From the NCBI GenBank assembly GCA_965222515.1, contig CBDCUE010000014.1, forward strand, positions 1-33,063: a DNA stretch of 33,063 nt. The letters run 5' to 3'. The DNA is from CBDCUE01 sp965222515. Its GTDB lineage: Bacteria; Pseudomonadota; Alphaproteobacteria; Rickettsiales; JABIRX01. The stretch's first letter is position 1. Every line of letters starts with the position of its first letter. Below the pieces are notes generated by a model, which saw only the letters and a program-made list of their open reading frames with translations, was not told where the DNA came from and did not search any database. The translations under genes were made by a program, and so were the position numbers. Positions 23,298 to 31,713 of this stretch are shown here, in pieces.

Positions 23298-26271
23298 TTT
23301 TTTATATTTTGTTAAATTATTTTTTGTAGTGTTTATCTGTTGCTACTCTTATAAAGCGGTATCTGTAACTGTAAAGGATGTATTATATCCAAATAAATAT
23401 AATGATATATTTAGTTATAATGAGAGATTTGATTTAAATGTAGGATATGTATGTTTGCAGACATATAAAATAAATAGCATATGTTTTCCAAAAGAAGCTA
23501 CTTTGCAAGATGATGGAAATTGTAAATGTGAAGGAGATAATTGTAGCACCCTTGATACTAAAAGTTATTTTAAATATTATCCTATTAACCTCATTAACAA
23601 AGTGGGAGGAAATAATATTCCTTTAGAGATAGATATGTCTTTACACTACAAACATCCTAGTAATTTAGAAACGTGTGGAGAAAATCAATGGGGTGACGAT
23701 ATTTTTCTTAAGATTCTTACTGTCGGGTTTTCTAATCATAAAGTGTCAGGCTCAACTACAAAAAAATTTTTAAAAAATATAAAATTTACTTACCATCAAG
23801 ACATTTTGTATTATACTGGGAATGCCGCTTATTATGAGAATATAATTGCTGATAATTATTCATTTCTTTTAACTTTAGAGAATAAAAAAGAGGAAGACGG
23901 CAAAACATATAAATTATTAAAAGCTAAATTTTTTATAGATCTAACTGTCGGCTATCCTAAGTTGATAAAACATTGTGATTATGTTGAAGGAGAAGATGTT
24001 TGTACCAATACAGAATATATAGCAAATCTTTTAGAAGATCCAGCTAATCCAGCTAATGGCATAAAAATTCCTACTATTCCTTTTTCAGAAAGATTTTTCC
24101 CTCATAAATATTATCTTCCTGCAGAAGTAAAAATAATACAAAAACCAAAACTTGAAATAACTCATAGCAATTATTCTAGTTTCTCTGACCCTATTATAGT
24201 AGTTACCACAATAGATGATGATGATGATTTTATTAAAAATGCTACAAATGTTGAAATAGAAACAGCCACCTCTCATAGACACAATACTGTTAGATACGAG
24301 ACTTCTGTTGGTAATTATAATGATTATTGGCATTATCAATTTGCTACTAAAATAGAGCAGATAGGGTTAGGTTTTCCTAAAATATGTGTTTATAATTGTT
24401 ATAAAAATGAAGATGATAAATGTCTTAATAAGATAGGAAATTCAGATAATGATAAAAATATATTAGAATATTTAGATGGAGACTATTTGATTTCACCAAT
24501 AGGGTCAGTAAATAATAGAATAATTAAAGCTAAAAAAACCTATACATCTGAACCTAGAAATAATAACGCTAAGCATTGCCTTAATATAATAAATCCTCAA
24601 AAGATAGCAATTTCTGGAAGAGGAGATTTTATGGATAATGATTCTTACAATAATCCTAAAATAAGCTTGTCTATAAATGAAGATAGTACGGAATCTATAG
24701 TAAATCTTGATAAAACAGGAAATACTATGGGAACAGTGATTCTAAATGAGAGCAATAATAATTATGAGACTATCACTAATTCTAATAATCAAATAATAGC
24801 GATACCAAAAATATATAGTATAAGACAAGAAACATTAGAGGTAGTTGCAAATACGATCACAGCAAATAATAAAATTTGTTTAAAATATAATCAAGATTGT
24901 GAAGTCCTTAAGGATGGTAGTAATATTTATGATAATAATTTATATGCAGATTATATCTGTGTTCACGGCCTTTATCCTAGGCAAGCAGATGGAGAATTAT
25001 TGCATCCAGTCATTAACAATGAAAATATTTTAATAAAGAATGATTATATAGAGCAAAAATATAATTTAAATAATAATTTATGTATCCCGGCACCTACAAG
25101 AGAAGTTGGTACTAATCCTATAACAGCTCATAAAGTTGGTAATACATATCAAATAAAAATAGATTATCAAGAGGCAAAAAAATTTGGAGACAGCATAAAT
25201 GTTCAAGGAAAGATGGTAAATAGAGATGGAGAGAAAAAATATAACATTCATTTTTTAACTTTGCCAGATATTTTAAAAGCTTCAAGTTTAAGCAATGTTT
25301 TTCTATTTAATAATGCTATCTCCTTAACAAAAACTAGCGAAATTGATATATTAACAAATGAAGTTCAGTTTGATTATTATCATAGATATAAATTCATTTC
25401 ATATGTAAACCATAATATAAGAAAATATACTATAAATTACCAAAAATATAATTATATCACTAATAGTTATGGAGTAGAAAAGGAAATATTAAATTTGGAT
25501 ATACCAGACATAAAAATTGCAGCATTTAGAAATTTAAGAGTAAAAAAAGAAGGGTCTAATTATAAGTTTTATCTAAAATATCAAGAAAAAAGTATTTATA
25601 ATGAAGTAGAAACATTAGGAGCGGAAGTGGAGGTGGAGCTTGCACATACTAATAATTTTTATTTTTATAATAATAAGTATGATGTAAAAAATAGATTTTT
25701 CTTCATTTATGCAGTTGATAATATGATTACTGATGTAAAATATAATAATAAGTTAGTGGTTGCTGAATTTGACATAAGAGGAATTAGGGTTAAGTTAGAA
25801 AAAAAATTAATAGATAATTATTTTTTAATAACATATAAACTATATGATAATAATAATAATATAGTAAGTGCAATAGAATTAATAAGAGAAACTATAACAC
25901 CTAGGTTGTTAAAATATGGAAGTATAAATCCAAATAATGTAACCGCATATAGAAATGGCAATAATTTTGTAGTAACAATATCTAGTCATATAACGGATAA
26001 ATATATTAATGCTGGTGGGGATGTGTCTGGAGGAAATATTGTAACTAACACGAGAAAATATATACCTATCAAAAGGTACCCCCAAGATTTTTATCTTGAC
26101 ATAGGAAAGTACCAACTTTTTAGGCGTGCATCTTTTACCAGCTATGATGCATATTCTGCTAACAAAGGAGAGTGCACTCATAATGTTAGATTAAGTTTAT
26201 ATAAAGGAAATGATTTTAAAAAACACCTTCCATCTACTTCCTATTCTTCAATATGCTACAATCCTTATTGA
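23278..26271 (+). CDS. Very large secreted protein of unknown function (997 residues)
   Basis: I do not recognise this protein. Residues 1-30 form a signal peptide (MKKIF, a hydrophobic core with two Cys, then YKAVSV), and there is no later membrane helix, so it should be periplasmic, surface-bound or exported. A Cys cluster follows (59, 69, 82, 84, 89), with further scattered Cys, suggesting disulfides. The C-terminal 400 residues contain three degenerate copies of a GNxYxIxIxYQE-like unit near residues 621, 760 and 895, about 135-140 apart, which hints at tandem beta-rich modules. The start overlaps dksA by 20 bases. Asn, Tyr, Lys and Ile are very abundant. An adhesin or envelope structural protein is possible but unproven. 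Confidence 0.8.
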   Translation: MKKIFYNFLYFVKLFFVVFICCYSYKAVSVTVKDVLYPNKYNDIFSYNERFDLNVGYVCLQTYKINSICFPKEATLQDDGNCKCEGDNCSTLDTKSYFKYYPINLINKVGGNNIPLEIDMSLHYKHPSNLETCGENQWGDDIFLKILTVGFSNHKVSGSTTKKFLKNIKFTYHQDILYYTGNAAYYENIIADNYSFLLTLENKKEEDGKTYKLLKAKFFIDLTVGYPKLIKHCDYVEGEDVCTNTEYIANLLEDPANPANGIKIPTIPFSERFFPHKYYLPAEVKIIQKPKLEITHSNYSSFSDPIIVVTTIDDDDDFIKNATNVEIETATSHRHNTVRYETSVGNYNDYWHYQFATKIEQIGLGFPKICVYNCYKNEDDKCLNKIGNSDNDKNILEYLDGDYLISPIGSVNNRIIKAKKTYTSEPRNNNAKHCLNIINPQKIAISGRGDFMDNDSYNNPKISLSINEDSTESIVNLDKTGNTMGTVILNESNNNYETITNSNNQIIAIPKIYSIRQETLEVVANTITANNKICLKYNQDCEVLKDGSNIYDNNLYADYICVHGLYPRQADGELLHPVINNENILIKNDYIEQKYNLNNNLCIPAPTREVGTNPITAHKVGNTYQIKIDYQEAKKFGDSINVQGKMVNRDGEKKYNIHFLTLPDILKASSLSNVFLFNNAISLTKTSEIDILTNEVQFDYYHRYKFISYVNHNIRKYTINYQKYNYITNSYGVEKEILNLDIPDIKIAAFRNLRVKKEGSNYKFYLKYQEKSIYNEVETLGAEVEVELAHTNNFYFYNNKYDVKNRFFFIYAVDNMITDVKYNNKLVVAEFDIRGIRVKLEKKLIDNYFLITYKLYDNNNNIVSAIELIRETITPRLLKYGSINPNNVTAYRNGNNFVVTISSHITDKYINAGGDVSGGNIVTNTRKYIPIKRYPQDFYLDIGKYQLFRRASFTSYDAYSANKGECTHNVRLSLYKGNDFKKHLPSTSYSSICYNPY

Positions 26272-26275
26272 TATT

Positions 26276-26340
26276 TAGTCGTCTCTAAAAAACTAAGAAA
26301 AGTCTTGTAGAATAAGGGTTTGTTGGTATAATTTATATAG
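26276..26340. repeat. Transposon-end-like motif, copy 2, with leader repeat
   Basis: Five bases after the stop of the large secreted protein, TAGTCGTCTCTAAAAAACTA repeats the motif at 21090-21109. It is followed at 26296-26340 by a sequence that resembles 26478-26524 inside the insertion sequence downstream; both read roughly TTGTA-TAAGGGTTTG-GTGGTAT-ATTTAT. This looks like the terminus and leader of a second, related insertion sequence whose body is gone. The stretch 26341-26444 holds nothing I can name. Confidence 0.45.
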
Positions 26341-26448
26341 AAAAAACACAAGTTTTTTACCTATAACTTAAAAATCCTTGCAAAAATGTTACAAAAAACT
26401 TATCAAATAGGAAATGATATGGATATGTTCAGAAATGAATTAGTAAAT

Positions 26449-26469
26449 AGAGTCTGCTGAATTAGGTAA
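26449..26469 (+). repeat. Left terminal inverted repeat
   Basis: AGAGTCTGCTGAATTAG plus RTAA matches the reverse complement of 27636-27656 at 20 of 21 positions. It is preceded by AAAT (26445-26448), the left half of the presumed target duplication. Confidence 0.85.
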
Positions 26470-26617
26470 AAAAAGCAAGGAAAAGGGTTGTATTATAAGG
26501 GTTTGAGTGGTATATTTATGTTAGTATTTTTGAGTAAAAATGCAAGGGTTTGAAGATAATGACGAGAAAACCTTTGCACTTTTTTAGAAAAAAATATAAT
26601 TTTTTTTAGACATTGCT

Positions 26618-27512
26618 ATGAGAACATTACCATTATTTGTAGATATGATGCCTTTTGGAGGTAAGTTAGACGAAAACAACAGATGGATAAAATTATCAGA
26701 GCTAGTTCCTTGGGATAATTTGATTGCACTTCATGATAAATATTTTGATCCTAAAAGATTGGGAGTGGTAAAATCAGCTAAATTAGTGCTAGGTTTGCTT
26801 ATCGGTAAAGTAAGATTAGGTTTGAGTGATGTTGAGATATTAGAATATTTTTATGAAAATCCATATTTTCAATATTTTTGTGGTTATGATACTTTTGTAA
26901 GCAAGATAACAAAAGTGATGGATCCTAGCTTATTAACAAAAAGAAGAAATAAATTAGGAGCAGAGTATTTTTTAAAATTTGAATCAGAAATATTAGAGGT
27001 GCTAAAGGATAAAAGGTTTGTCAAAGGAAAAGAATTGTTGCTTGATGGTACAGTGTTTGAGAGTAAAATAGAATATCCAAATGATGTAAAATTGCTTAAT
27101 ACTGTAAGAAGTTATGCAATTAAGCAAATAGATATATTAAAAAAAAAGTTCAAAATAGAAGAGAAGATAAGAACTTATAAAAGAAAAGCAAAGAAAATAT
27201 ATTTAGATTTTGCAAAAAAGAAGCAGAAGAACAAGAAAGTAATAAATAAGGCAACTAGGAAAATGTTGAATTTTACTAATAGAAATATTAATCAATGTAG
27301 GAAAAGAGATTTTTAGGCAACAACAAAGAAAATACAAAGAAAAGGTTACAAGTATTCCAGGCAGAATAATAAGTTTTGACCAACCATTTGTAAGACCAAT
27401 CAAAAGAGGCAAGGAAGGAGGTAAAAAAACAGAATTTGGAGCAAAGGCACATATAGCTTTAACAGATGGTTATGTGTTTTTTTAACTTATTTAAAGCATT
27501 AAGAGAGGTTTA
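26618..27512 (+). pseudogene. Frameshifted, truncated IS5/IS1182-type transposase
   Basis: The first open part (26618-27316, 232 residues) has a DUF772-like N-terminal domain, with LVLGLLIGKVRLGLSDVEIL and ENPYFQYFCGYDTF. It also has the first catalytic region, LLLDGTVFESKIEYPNDVKL. The family sequence continues in another frame from about 27270, giving KVTSIPGRIISFDQPFVRPI, then KTEFGAKAHIALTDGYVFF and a stop at 27483. A second shift at a T7 run would add NLFKALREV up to 27512. The roughly 200 C-terminal residues with the remaining catalytic acids are absent. It cannot encode an active enzyme. Confidence 0.85.
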
Positions 27513-27635
27513 ATACAAATATTACATTAAAAATTAAATAAAAAACTAAAAATGGATTAAAAAATAATTTGAAAATATATTTTTAAAATTTAAAAAAATG
27601 TCTTTTGGAAAGAATTAATTTTTTATTGGAAAATA

Positions 27636-27656
27636 TTATCTAATTCAGCAGACTCT
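27636..27656 (-). repeat. Right terminal inverted repeat
   Basis: This is the complement of the left end (20 of 21 positions) and is followed by AAAT (27657-27660), the right half of the presumed target duplication. The 27513-27635 stretch between the broken transposase and this end is very AT-rich and holds no gene. The 72 bases from here to the hisS stop hold nothing recognised. Confidence 0.85.
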
Positions 27657-27728
27657 AAATATCCTTGCATAACCTCATTTCGTCCATCGATATACGGTTG
27701 TATAAGAGTATTACTCTGCAAACCAATT

Positions 27729-28967
27729 TTATCCTAAAACCTTAAGCAATTCATCTTTTTTTATTTTTTTCTCTACACCATTGACAAAATCCTTGAATAA
27801 TAAATCACCATTTTTTTGTTCTTCATCTCCTATGATTATAACGAATTTTGCTTTTAAATTATTTGCTTTTTTGAGTTTTTTGGTGATGTTTTGCTGATTA
27901 AAAATTCCTTCTGATTTTATATTATTTTCCCTTAAAAAATTTAAAATTTTAAAACTATAAGTAATATTATTTTGTTCAACTGATATCACACAAACATCAA
28001 TTTGATGTTCTTTGTTATTTTCTATTAATTGCATAATTCTTTCTATACCACCTGCAAAACCTACTGCTTTTGTGTCTTTGCCACCCATTTTCTTGATTAA
28101 GGCATCATATCTACCGCCTGCAAACACCGCATTTTGACTGCCCAATAGATTTGTAGTCCATTCAAAAACTATACCATTATAATAATCCAAACCTCGGACT
28201 AATTTTGAATTTTTTTTATATTTTATATTAGTTTTTTCTAAAATATTTAATAAATTATTATAAAATTCCTTATCTGTTTTTTGATAAAAATCTTCAATAT
28301 CTGGAGCATCAAGCAAAATCTCTTGATCTTTTTTATCTTTGGAATCTAAAATTCGTAATGGGTTAGAAAATAATCTTTTTTGACTATCTCTAGATAAATC
28401 TGCCTGATATTTTTCTAAATATTTTACTAATTCTTGCTTAAAATTCTCTCGAACTTGCTTGCTACCCAAAGAGTTTATTTCTAAATTAAGTTTTTGGTTA
28501 ATTTTGAGCTGTTTGGCAAGATTATTTATTAAAGCAATCAACTCTGCCTCTGCTAAAAAGCTTCCTTCTCCTAAATATTCAAAATTAATTTGATTAAATT
28601 GTCTTTGCCTACCTTTTTGAGGTCTTTCATAACGAAATAATGGGCCATAGGTAAAAAATTTTAGAGGCAATTTGTGGTAAAGTCCTTCAGTAATCACACT
28701 TCTTACTATTCCTGCAGTAAATTCTGGTCTTAAAGTTATTTGATTTTCTCCTTTATCAATAAAATTATACATTTCCTTGCCCACAATGTCCGATGCCTCT
28801 CCTAAAACTTTTTTATAAATTTTACTTTCTTCTAGGATAGGAAAATAACTAGGCATAAAACCATTGTTTTCGGCTATTTTTTGTGATATTTTGATAATAT
28901 GACTAAATTTTCTAGCCTCATCAAATAATAAATCCTTAAAACCTCTTAACAAAGAAACATCATTCAT
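27729..28967 (-). CDS. hisS: Histidine-tRNA ligase
   Basis: HisRS charges tRNA-His. The 412 residues show the class II motifs: LRPEFTAGIVRSVI near residue 78, YGPLFRYERPQKGRQRQFNQ (motif 2) near 107-126, the histidine-binding LVRGLDYYNGIVFEW, and AGGRYDALIKKMGG with GFAGGIERIMQL (motif 3). The C-terminal anticodon-binding domain starts near residue 325. It diverges from purF over 121 bp, and a good promoter candidate lies upstream. The insertion sequence sits just beyond its 3' end without touching the frame. Confidence 0.96.
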   Translation of the reverse strand: MNDVSLLRGFKDLLFDEARKFSHIIKISQKIAENNGFMPSYFPILEESKIYKKVLGEASDIVGKEMYNFIDKGENQITLRPEFTAGIVRSVITEGLYHKLPLKFFTYGPLFRYERPQKGRQRQFNQINFEYLGEGSFLAEAELIALINNLAKQLKINQKLNLEINSLGSKQVRENFKQELVKYLEKYQADLSRDSQKRLFSNPLRILDSKDKKDQEILLDAPDIEDFYQKTDKEFYNNLLNILEKTNIKYKKNSKLVRGLDYYNGIVFEWTTNLLGSQNAVFAGGRYDALIKKMGGKDTKAVGFAGGIERIMQLIENNKEHQIDVCVISVEQNNITYSFKILNFLRENNIKSEGIFNQQNITKKLKKANNLKAKFVIIIGDEEQKNGDLLFKDFVNGVEKKIKKDELLKVLG

Positions 28968-29007
28968 AATCTTTTTTATTTTATTTACAAATCCACAAGT
29001 TGCCCAT

Positions 29008-29036
29008 ATGATAGAGATGGTTTAAAGAAATTTCAA
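29008..29036 (-). promoter_or_regulatory. Candidate sigma-70 promoter of hisS
   Basis: On the minus strand TTGAAA (29031-29036) and TATCAT (29008-29013) are spaced by exactly 17 bases, close to the housekeeping consensus. The -10 box lies about 40 bases before the hisS start. In an AT-rich spacer such matches arise by chance, so the call is moderate. Confidence 0.5.
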
Positions 29037-29088
29037 CTAATACTATTTTTAGATTATTATTGCTATCCTAACTTAACTCCAAAAAATT

Positions 29089-30459
29089 GTGTTTGATGAA
29101 TTAAAAGAAGAATGCGGAGTGTTTGGTCTTCATAATGTTGAAGATGCTGCTGCCCTTACTACATTAGGACTGCATGCCTTGCAACATAGAGGGCAAGAAG
29201 CTGCTGGTATTATTACCGTAAATAATAAAAAGTTTAATATTCATCACGGGGCAGGCAAGGTTGGTGATATTTTTAATGACAACAAAATAATCGATTATTT
29301 AGAAGGTAAATCCGCAATAGGTCATGTTAGATATTCTACCGCAGGCAATAAAAATTTTTTTAATTGTCAACCTCTTCATGCAGAATTGGAGCTAGGAAAT
29401 ATAGCAATCGCTCATAATGGTAATTTAACTAATGCTCAAATTTTAAAAAAATCTTTAATTAATTCTGGATCTATTTTTAATTCTACTATGGATACAGAAG
29501 TGATTTTGCATTTAGTTGCTAAAAGCAAGTTAAAAAGTTTTTCTGATAGATTAATTGATGCCTTAAAGAAAGTAAAAGGAGCATATTCTATTGTGGCTCT
29601 TGCTGACAACAAATTATTTGCGGTCCGAGATCCAAATGGGGTGAGACCACTTGCATTAGGAAAATTAAATAATTCTTATGTAGTGGCATCAGAAAGCTGT
29701 GCATTTGATATTATGGGTGCTAAATTTGTTAGAGATATTGAAGCTGGAGAATTTTTGATTATTGAAAATGACAAAATTCAATCATTTAAACCTTTTGCTA
29801 CCGTTCCTGCAAAATTCTGTATTTTTGAATATATTTATTTTTCTAGACCTGACAGCTTTATTGGCAATAAATATGTCTATCAAATAAGACAAAAAATAGG
29901 CGAAATATTGGCAGATGAATCTAGTGTAGATGCAGATGTGGTGGTTGCAGTTCCTGATTCTGGTATTCCTGCTGCGATGGGTTATGCAAAAAGAGCTGGT
30001 ATTCCCTTTGAATTTGGTATTATTAGAAATCACTATGTAGGTAGAACATTTATTGAACCAACTGATGCAGTAAGACATTTGGGAGTAAAGCTAAAACATA
30101 ATGCTAATGTTTCTGTGATTAAGGGCAAAAAAATTATTTTGGTAGATGACACAATAGTTAGAGGAACTACTTCTAAAAAAATAGTTGAGATGTTAAGAAA
30201 TGCAGGAGCTAAAGAAATCCATATGAGAATTTCTGCTCCTCCCACTACAGATCCTTGTTTTTATGGAGTGGACACACCAGATAAAAGCAAATTATTAGCA
30301 TCTCATAAATCGGTGAAGGAAATAGAAAAATTAATAGGAGCAGATTCTTTAAAATATATTTCGTTAGATGGTTTATATCAAGCAATTATTGGGCAGAATA
30401 GAAACAACAAAGAGGCACAATTTTGTGATGCTTGTTTTTCTGGTGACTATGGCTATTGA
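29089..30459 (+). CDS. purF: Amidophosphoribosyltransferase
   Basis: PurF makes 5-phosphoribosylamine from PRPP and glutamine, the first step of purine synthesis. The gene starts with GTG. The Ntn glutaminase domain has CGVFG with the nucleophile at residue 9 after a short propeptide. It continues with LHALQHRGQEAAG, GHVRYSTAG, IAHNGNLTNA and TMDTEVILHL. The phosphoribosyltransferase domain shows VPDSGIPAAMGYAKRAGIPF and the PRPP loop IILVDDTIVRGTTSKK, then APPTTDPCFYGVDTP. The 456-residue length is normal. Its presence implies that purines are made rather than only imported, although other pur genes are not in view. Confidence 0.97.
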   Translation: MFDELKEECGVFGLHNVEDAAALTTLGLHALQHRGQEAAGIITVNNKKFNIHHGAGKVGDIFNDNKIIDYLEGKSAIGHVRYSTAGNKNFFNCQPLHAELELGNIAIAHNGNLTNAQILKKSLINSGSIFNSTMDTEVILHLVAKSKLKSFSDRLIDALKKVKGAYSIVALADNKLFAVRDPNGVRPLALGKLNNSYVVASESCAFDIMGAKFVRDIEAGEFLIIENDKIQSFKPFATVPAKFCIFEYIYFSRPDSFIGNKYVYQIRQKIGEILADESSVDADVVVAVPDSGIPAAMGYAKRAGIPFEFGIIRNHYVGRTFIEPTDAVRHLGVKLKHNANVSVIKGKKIILVDDTIVRGTTSKKIVEMLRNAGAKEIHMRISAPPTTDPCFYGVDTPDKSKLLASHKSVKEIEKLIGADSLKYISLDGLYQAIIGQNRNNKEAQFCDACFSGDYGY

Positions 30460-30483
30460 ACTGACTGATAATATTGTTAAAAA

Positions 30484-31192
30484 ATGAATGACGATCTAAA
30501 AACAAATTCTTCAAGGTCGTTTGTTAAAAGGCAGGGAAGAAAATTAAGCACAAGAAAAAAAAAAACTTTTTGACAATTTATTAAAAGAAATTGAAATAAC
30601 AAATCTTCCCCAAGATCTTGATTTTTTGAGTAATAAAAAAATAAATTTAGAAATAGGCTATGGCACAGGAGGTCATTTGGCTTTTCAAGCAGAGCAGAAT
30701 CCTGATGAGATTTTTATAGGTTGCGAAGTTTTTATACAAGGAACTGCAAAATTACTGAGTGAGATTCAAGAAAAAAAACTATCTAATATTTTTATTTATC
30801 AAGATAATGCGATAAATTTATTAAATAATTTAAACAATAATATTTTACAAAAAATATTTTTATTATTTCCTGATCCTTGGCCCAAAACAAGACATAATAA
30901 AAGAAGAATAATAAAAAAAGAAAATATAGATTTATTTGCTCAAAAACTAGCCACAAAAGGTCTACTAAGAATTGCCACCGATCATAGAGATTATGCAAAT
31001 TGGATTATTGCTCAAATGATAAATAACAAAAATTTTTCTTGGCATTGCAACAACACAAGAGATTGGCACAAACAACCAAAAGACTGGCAAGAAACAAAAT
31101 ATCAAAAAAAATCTTTAGCTGGAAATATTTATTATTTTTTTGACTTTGTTAATACATTTAGTAACCTGCATCAAACACCCCTGTTAGTCTGA
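30484..31192 (+). CDS. trmB: tRNA (guanine-N7)-methyltransferase, frameshifted at a poly-A run
   Basis: TrmB methylates G46 of tRNAs using SAM. The main open part runs from about 30566 and carries INLEIGYGTGGHLAFQAEQN (SAM site), FPDPWPKTRHNKRRI and LRIATDHRDYANWI. The normal N-terminus is present in another frame: ATG at 30484 gives a basic start with FVKRQGRKLSTRKK, then hits a stop at 30571. The two parts meet at a run of 11 A (30555-30565). With 10 A the frame would continue directly into LFDNLLKEIEITNLPQDLDF. So the gene is either recently broken, misread in sequencing, or rescued by slippage. An internal ATG-less start near 30626 would lose about 45 residues. Confidence 0.85.
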
Positions 31193-31321
31193 ATGTTGGC
31201 ATTGCTAAACAAAAGTTGGCAATAATAATTTTTTATTAAAAAGCATAAGCAAAGAATTTTCTATCATATCAATAGCTTTAGAATATCTCCTAGTTTTTCT
31301 GTTAAATCTAGCAAGATAATA
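31193..31321 (-). mobile_element. Relict IS1-like transposase tail
   Basis: On the minus strand the frame running to the stop at 31205-31207 reads YYLARFNRKTRRYSKAIDMI and then ENSLLMLFNK. This resembles the C-terminal end of IS1-type InsB transposases, which have an ARKTxxFSxSxEMxxxxI pattern. Just outside it, TTGGCATTGCTAAACAAAAG (31197-31216) followed by TTGGCAAT looks like an IS1-type terminus. Nothing of the rest of the transposase is present. The similarity is from memory of the family and covers only about 35 residues. Confidence 0.5.
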
Positions 31322-31647
31322 AAATACATGGGGAGTTATGAATGCAAATGGATGTATAATGGAGAATGGCAATATAATAAAATGCATGGAAAGGGAGTTA
31401 TGAAATATGCAAATGGGAATAAATACACAGGATACTTTTCTAATAATTTAAAACACGGGCTAGGACGGTATTTTGATAATAAAGGTCATATTCTTTACAT
31501 GGGAGGATGGTATAAAGATAGACCAAACAAGTATGGAATTTATATAATCCTGATGGAATTATGCAACTAGTAGGGCAAGAACCTCCATCTTCTTTGTGCT
31601 TTAAAGGTGTTGCAATTTGCCTTGGACCCTCGTTTTCGCGAGGATGA
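31321..31647 (+). pseudogene. Broken MORN-repeat gene
   Basis: MORN repeats are about 23-residue units with a YxGxxxxGxxHGxG pattern. The largest open piece (31328-31570) reads MYNGEWQYNKMHGKGVMKYA, NGNKYTGYFSNNLKHGLGRY and MGGWYKDRPNKYGI, which is two to three units. Upstream, another frame gives WGVMNANG, matching the unit before. Downstream, a further frame gives YNPDGIMQLVGQEPPSS to a stop at 31645. At least two frame changes are therefore needed, and the start is cut off by the IS1-like remnant. MORN proteins often bind membranes or host-facing partners; this copy is very probably dead. Confidence 0.65.
31628..31643. repeat. Short GC-rich palindrome
   Basis: CCTCG (31628-31632) pairs with CGAGG (31639-31643) around TTTTCG, followed by ATGACAG. 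The form resembles the dispersed CGCGA-containing palindromes found in many proteobacterial genomes, including Rickettsiales. It stands out in an AT-rich spacer. It overlaps the last codons of the broken MORN reading frame. The rest of 31571-31713 holds no gene. Confidence 0.45.
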
Positions 31648-31713
31648 CAGCAGGAAAGATTTTTTCTGAAAAATGTTATGTTTTCTATTACGACACAGCC
31701 TGAAAATAAACTA

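Larger units (their letters stand above)
26449..27656 (+). mobile_element. Decayed IS5/IS1182-like insertion sequence with intact ends
   Basis: The element is bounded by perfect 17-base terminal inverted repeats: AGAGTCTGCTGAATTAG at 26449-26465 and its complement at 27640-27656. They extend to 21 bases with one mismatch. AAAT flanks both sides (26445-26448 and 27657-27660), consistent with a 4-base target duplication. At 1208 bp it is short for this family because the transposase gene inside is frameshifted and lacks the region for the later catalytic residues. It can no longer make its own transposase but could be moved in trans if a full copy exists elsewhere. Confidence 0.85.

Noticed and set aside
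23278..26271. Identification of the large secreted protein as a VirB6-like type IV secretion component
   Set aside because: Rickettsial VirB6-like proteins are large with a signal peptide, but they have several membrane helices; none is seen here after residue 30, and no vir genes are near.
27623..27733. Short minus-strand frame (about 36 codons) crossing the right end of the insertion sequence
   Set aside because: It looks protein-like (ends GYLESAELDNIFQ) but half of it is the terminal repeat itself, and no matching gene part lies on the left side of the element.
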